A stretch of 64,000 bases of DNA from positions 141,759-205,758 of the forward strand of contig JAJKFJ010022172.1 in assembly GCA_027382625.1 (NCBI GenBank). The letters run 5' to 3'. A program made the translations under genes and the position numbers. The notes under the pieces are model-generated. The model was given only the letters and a program-made list of their open reading frames with translations. It ran no database searches and had not been told where the DNA came from. Source of the DNA: Tetmemena sp. SeJ-2015 (Eukaryota; Ciliophora; Spirotrichea; Sporadotrichida; Oxytrichidae). Numbering within the stretch: position 1 is the first letter of the stretch; every line of letters begins with the position of its first letter. Shown piece after piece: positions 60,570-64,000 of this stretch.

Positions 60570-60964
60570 TAATTCTCTATGCTATGTATGTACTACTCTT
60601 GAATGACAAAAGTTAAAAATAATGAAATCAATAATCTAAAGTATTAATACATGCACATAAAAACTTACTCAGTGATCAAATTTGAAAAATTGTGGAATTA
60701 TTGATCAAGATAACAGCTGGAACTTATTTTTTATATTTAAACAGTCGACAGTAGATTTCTATGATGTTCATCTATTTTGATTGAAGCCGAATCGTATACT
60801 ATCTTAGAGATCTCAATATATTTGCTCGTCTTTCTTGAAAATAGCAGATCTAGTATCTATGTGATTATAATAAAACCTAATTGTAAAAATATAGTAAAGA
60901 TAAAAATGAAAGTTTTATTTTAAACTAATAATAAAGACAAGGTTTTGCTAATTTTTTTATTTTA

Positions 60965-61308
60965 GTAAATTAACTTGTTTCCAGTAAAAGCAAGTAATCT
61001 TTTATTCACAAGATTAATGCACAAACACATTTAGCTATTTTTCATATTTAAAAGTTTAACTATAGTGAATTAAATAATTTTTGACTAAAATTATCTATAT
61101 TCATAGAATGAAAAATCTCAATTTCAATAAAATGTTTCAGTTGCTTGAAATGAATTAATTTGAGAGAAGCCAAAGTCTTCAGAAGATAATTCATTTTTGA
61201 TTCACCTAAGAATTCTAATTAGCTTAAATGTGATCGATATTAATAAATTTAGCTTTTATTTTGTTGGGAATAAAGTTATCAACAAACTTATTCATATTTT
61301 AAATCAAA
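60965..61308. other. Spacer between arms of inverted repeat 2
   Basis: About 344 bp of unique, very AT-rich sequence between the two 3'-facing copies of the TRM10 region. No ORF, RNA or repeat is recognised. Confidence 0.55.
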
Positions 61309-61702
61309 TAAAAAAATTAGCAAAACCTTGTCTTTATTATTAGTTTAAAATAAAACTTTCATTTTTATCTTTACTATATTTTTACAATTAGGTTTTATTA
61401 TAATCACATAGATACTAGATCTGCTATTTTCAAGAAAGACGAGCAAATATATTGAGATCTCTAAGATAGTATACGATTCGGCTTCAATCAAAATAGATGA
61501 ACATCATAGAAATCTACTGTCGACTGTTTAAAAAATATAAAAAATAAGTTCCAGCTGTTATCTTGATCAATAATTCCACAATTTTATAAATTTGATCACT
61601 GAGTAAGTTTTATGAGCTAGTATTCATTCTTTAGATTATTGATTTCATTATTTTTAACTTTTGTCATTCAAGAGTAGTACATACATAGCATAGAGAATTA
61701 TC

Positions 61703-62840
61703 AGGTCAATAAAGTTGATTTATCGGATAAAATTTTGACTCTTTGTGGAATTGCAGTGTCAAAAGCTTGTTTCCAATCACCACCACTTTCTCTGTAGATT
61801 AAAAGGATTTGAACTACTTAATTTATGCTTAAAGCCTGCTTAATTACTTTTTCTCCAACCATGATCTCATCTATTGGTAATCTTCGAGCTCTAATGTTAT
61901 ATTTGTTGGCTTCTGAAAGAGACGCATATTTTCTAACAGTCCTATCTATCAGACCTCCGATTATAAAATTACTCTTTTCTGAATCGAACTCTAATAGAGG
62001 TTCAATAGCATCTGGACTTAAGTAATACGTGTTTTCTAAGTCAAGAGAAAAACTTTTCTCTCTGCTTTTTAATTCACAGTTTTACTAAATTCTTTCAATA
62101 TCACAGTCTAAACTACTCTCTGCTTAGTTAATCACAGTAAAGGCCTCCATCAAATTCTCTTCATGATAGTTGATTCCCCATTTGTCATAGTCTCTAACTT
62201 AAAGCGCATCTTTCACGATTGGATCAGTGAGGTTTACGACATGCAGAGCCATTGGCTTTTAAGACTTCCTTAATTCATGGACGCAAAAGTTTAGCTAAGA
62301 AGCCAGACTTCTCTTTTCAATCGTAGACATCTTTTCACTATAAGCAAGATAAAATACTTTTTATAATATGATCGATGATTATCTTGGGAGTAGAATCATC
62401 TTCGCACGCTGCATTAACTCTTAAGATTCCATCTTTATGCTCTCTTTTCTTTTGATTTGTGCCCTTATTCTTTTAATCATCACTTTACATGATCTTATCA
62501 GGTTATTCCACTTATTCTTAATTATCTCTAGATTTACTTTCCTCGTTATGTTCTGAGTTGTCATTTTACGTATTTGACAATAAGTTTAGTGCTTATTTTT
62601 CTTCTCTACCTTTCATTTTATTTTCTATCTTTCTGTCTTGGCATTTTTATCTTGCTCTTTCCTTTTTCTGCGCCTTGGTGAGTTGATTTTCCTTTTTCTC
62701 TTGTATTAAAATGATTTGTTCTTCAGTAAAGAAATTTATCCCGTCAGTTCCTCAGTTTCCTCTTGCTCTATTTCGATTTCACTAATTTCTTGCAGGTCTT
62801 ATTGATCCTACTAAAGCGATGTTTCTCCTTTACTTTCCAT
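61703..62840 (-). pseudogene. TRM10: Second TRM10 copy, frameshifted
   Basis: The mirror-image copy of TRM10. ATG at 62840 and TGA at 61703 correspond to those of the left-arm gene, and the SPOUT blocks (YYLSPDAIE, FIIGGLIDRTVRKYASL and RLPIDEIM) are still readable. A one-base deletion near 62742 (GACGGG in place of GACTGGG) breaks the frame in the N-terminal part, and amino-acid changes are scattered through the rest. It may be a recent pseudogene, or functional if the deletion is a consensus error. Confidence 0.65.
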
Positions 62841-63008
62841 TGATAATTATAATTTTAAGTACTTTATACACAATATGCAATTATGTGGGATTAAATTCAG
62901 AGAGAAAAAGCTTGATTAGCAGTTGTTCATAACTTTTTACAGATAGCAGACTTTTTCCAATCAAAATTAAATATAATGCATTTAACTTGAGTAGTTTTTT
63001 TAAATTTA

Positions 63009-64000
63009 ATGCAAGATAGCAATGACTATTGCATTTAGAATCTAGAAATAACTTCATAGTGTAATCCTATCTTAATTATTTTTAACCAGGGAAAACGCTC
63101 TCTTAACATTAGGGAAGCCCTTAAGAAAATTCAAACTTGCCAGTCTCAAAATCTTCTTTCGTGCAAGGACTGCTGGTTCCAACTGTTCAGCGTTCTATTT
63201 TAGTAGCATCACAAAATATCGACTCCTTTGAAGATCTAGACCAGATAGAGAAATTGTATTTTTTTTTTAAAACTTAACAACAAATACGTCACAAGAGAAG
63301 TGTTAGACAGATTCCTGAGGAATCAACTCCTCAAAGGCATTTAGAGTTAGGAAATTTCAAAAAGCAACACAGATTCTCTTAAGCTTGAAAAACAAGGGGG
63401 GTTTTAAAATTTAAAATTTAAAAGAGAATTAAAATTTTAAGGGAGATCTAGCTCAAGATAGATAAATTTAGCAATAGAAAAGTCCTATATAGACTGGAAC
63501 GTTAAACTTAAGCCCTCTATAAATTCTTATAAGTCTGATATAGTGAAGATTGATGAACTTCAATGGCAATTTTCAAGCTTTATCGATCACAAGAAAAAGG
63601 AAATTAGCTTCTACTTCACTTAAATCCCTCAAGATGATTTGCTTACGAATCAGACTTTCACATTTTCCTAAAGGTCAACTCATCTTAACTTGTCCCCTCT
63701 CTCTGTGTAAATTCAGTCTCTAAGATCTCACAAAACTCCAAAGGAAGATCAGTTGCATCCAGTCACAACAATAGCCACTCTCAATTTCTCAAAATAACAA
63801 CTCCTTTTTCCGCAGCTAGATCTTCACACAGAAGTAGCAGAAACAAAATCAATCTTCCTCCCAAAGGTCTAGCTCAGTAACTAATAATTCAACTCAGAGT
63901 AAATCTAAGGAGAGCAAAATTTCCCTTTAAAACCCCTTAATAGGATAGCTGCTAAGTAAAAGCAGCCAAATTAGAATCAAAGAAGAAAGGCAAAACAAAT
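63009..64000 (+). pseudogene. Degraded copy of the 5' part of the Gln/Ser-rich gene
   Basis: Starts at an ATG equivalent to that of 59258 but loses frame within ten codons through a missing base, with further single-base losses and two homopolymer-like replaced stretches before the window edge. The Ser-rich zone (ARSSHRSS, QRSSSVTNNSTQSKSKESK) is still recognisable around 63810-63930. Confidence 0.6.

Larger units (their letters stand above)
58250..60964 (+). repeat. Large inverted repeat 2, left arm
   Basis: Reverse-complementary to 61309 through the right window edge over at least 2.7 kb. It spans the 5' half of the Gln/Ser-rich gene, the 170-bp shared promoter, and all of TRM10. Substitutions (for example within TRM10 around 60270-60330 versus 61940-62010) show that the copies have diverged. 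Confidence 0.88.
61309..64000 (-). repeat. Large inverted repeat 2, right arm (runs off the window)
   Basis: The mirror copy of 58250-60964. It carries more single-base deletions than the left arm and two stretches (near 63250-63280 and 63390-63440) where sequence has collapsed into A/T/G runs, suggesting either decay or a low-quality consensus. Confidence 0.88.

Noticed and set aside
58250..64000. Inverted repeats explained purely as read-through or amplification chimeras.
   Set aside because: Not fully excluded, but the arms differ by substitutions at a few percent in conserved coding sequence, which a chimera of one molecule would not give.
1..64000. Telomere repeats, TBE-type transposon ends, CRISPR arrays, bacterial operons.
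   Set aside because: No C4A4-type or similar repeats, no regular spaced repeats, and gene structure is eukaryotic with introns throughout.

Overview
This window reads as a ciliate nuclear genome. In-frame TAA and TAG occur throughout conserved protein families at positions where Gln fits, and TGA sits at the expected ends of genes, which matches the ciliate nuclear code (UAA/UAG = Gln, UGA = stop). Genes are cut by many small GT..AG introns, commonly about 20-60 nt and some longer. Removing these introns restores family-conserved reading frames that otherwise look frameshifted. Genes are packed on both strands with short intergenic spaces. There is no telomere repeat and no gene-sized chromosome structure, so this is a multi-gene chromosome or a germline contig. 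I cannot name the species. A few frame breaks that introns do not explain fall in or near homopolymer runs and look like long-read consensus errors.

Layout. 1-1395 (-): MT-A70 methyltransferase-family protein, running off the left edge. 2329-8250 (+): P4-ATPase (lipid flippase). 8329-9439 (-): TSEN54-like tRNA-splicing endonuclease subunit. 9668-12362 (+): ubiquitin-specific protease, followed by a low-complexity Gln/Ser tail or separate ORF. 13404-16921 (+): tetraspanin-like membrane protein. 17005-19288 (-): KAP3, the kinesin-2 associated subunit. 19484-24954 (-): two tandem TPR-protein paralogues. 25659-28112 (+): calpain-type cysteine protease with a signal peptide. 28826-30754 (+): SLC35F-type transporter. 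30862-34337: poorly recognised small genes.

34563-39222 is a large inverted repeat (arms about 2.05 kb, spacer about 0.55 kb) carrying a decayed or unusually coded ORF. Directly against it is a truncated pseudokinase, followed by two tandem genes that each combine a multi-pass membrane domain (apparently 7TM, THH1/TOM1-like) with a C-terminal pseudokinase domain (40085-46102). 46279-48309 (-): unknown coiled-coil protein. 48651-49987 (+): probable mitochondrial inner-membrane protein. 50372-51223 (-): RWDD1/DFRP2-like protein. 51424-52254 (+): secreted DsbA-like thioredoxin-fold protein. 52536-54219 (-): Cys-rich type I membrane protein. 54461-55609 (+) and 55782-59258 (-): Gln/Ser-rich proteins. 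59429-60569 (+): TRM10 tRNA methyltransferase.

From about 58250 to the right edge lies a second large inverted repeat, in which TRM10 and the 5' part of its divergent neighbour are repeated as a mirror-image, degraded copy. Two genes relate to tRNA maturation (TSEN54, TRM10) and two to ciliary or membrane traffic (KAP3, flippase), but nothing suggests an operon. Many neighbours are divergent pairs sharing 170-700 bp promoter regions or convergent pairs separated by less than 300 bp. The most unusual content is the 7TM-pseudokinase array and the two large inverted repeats.
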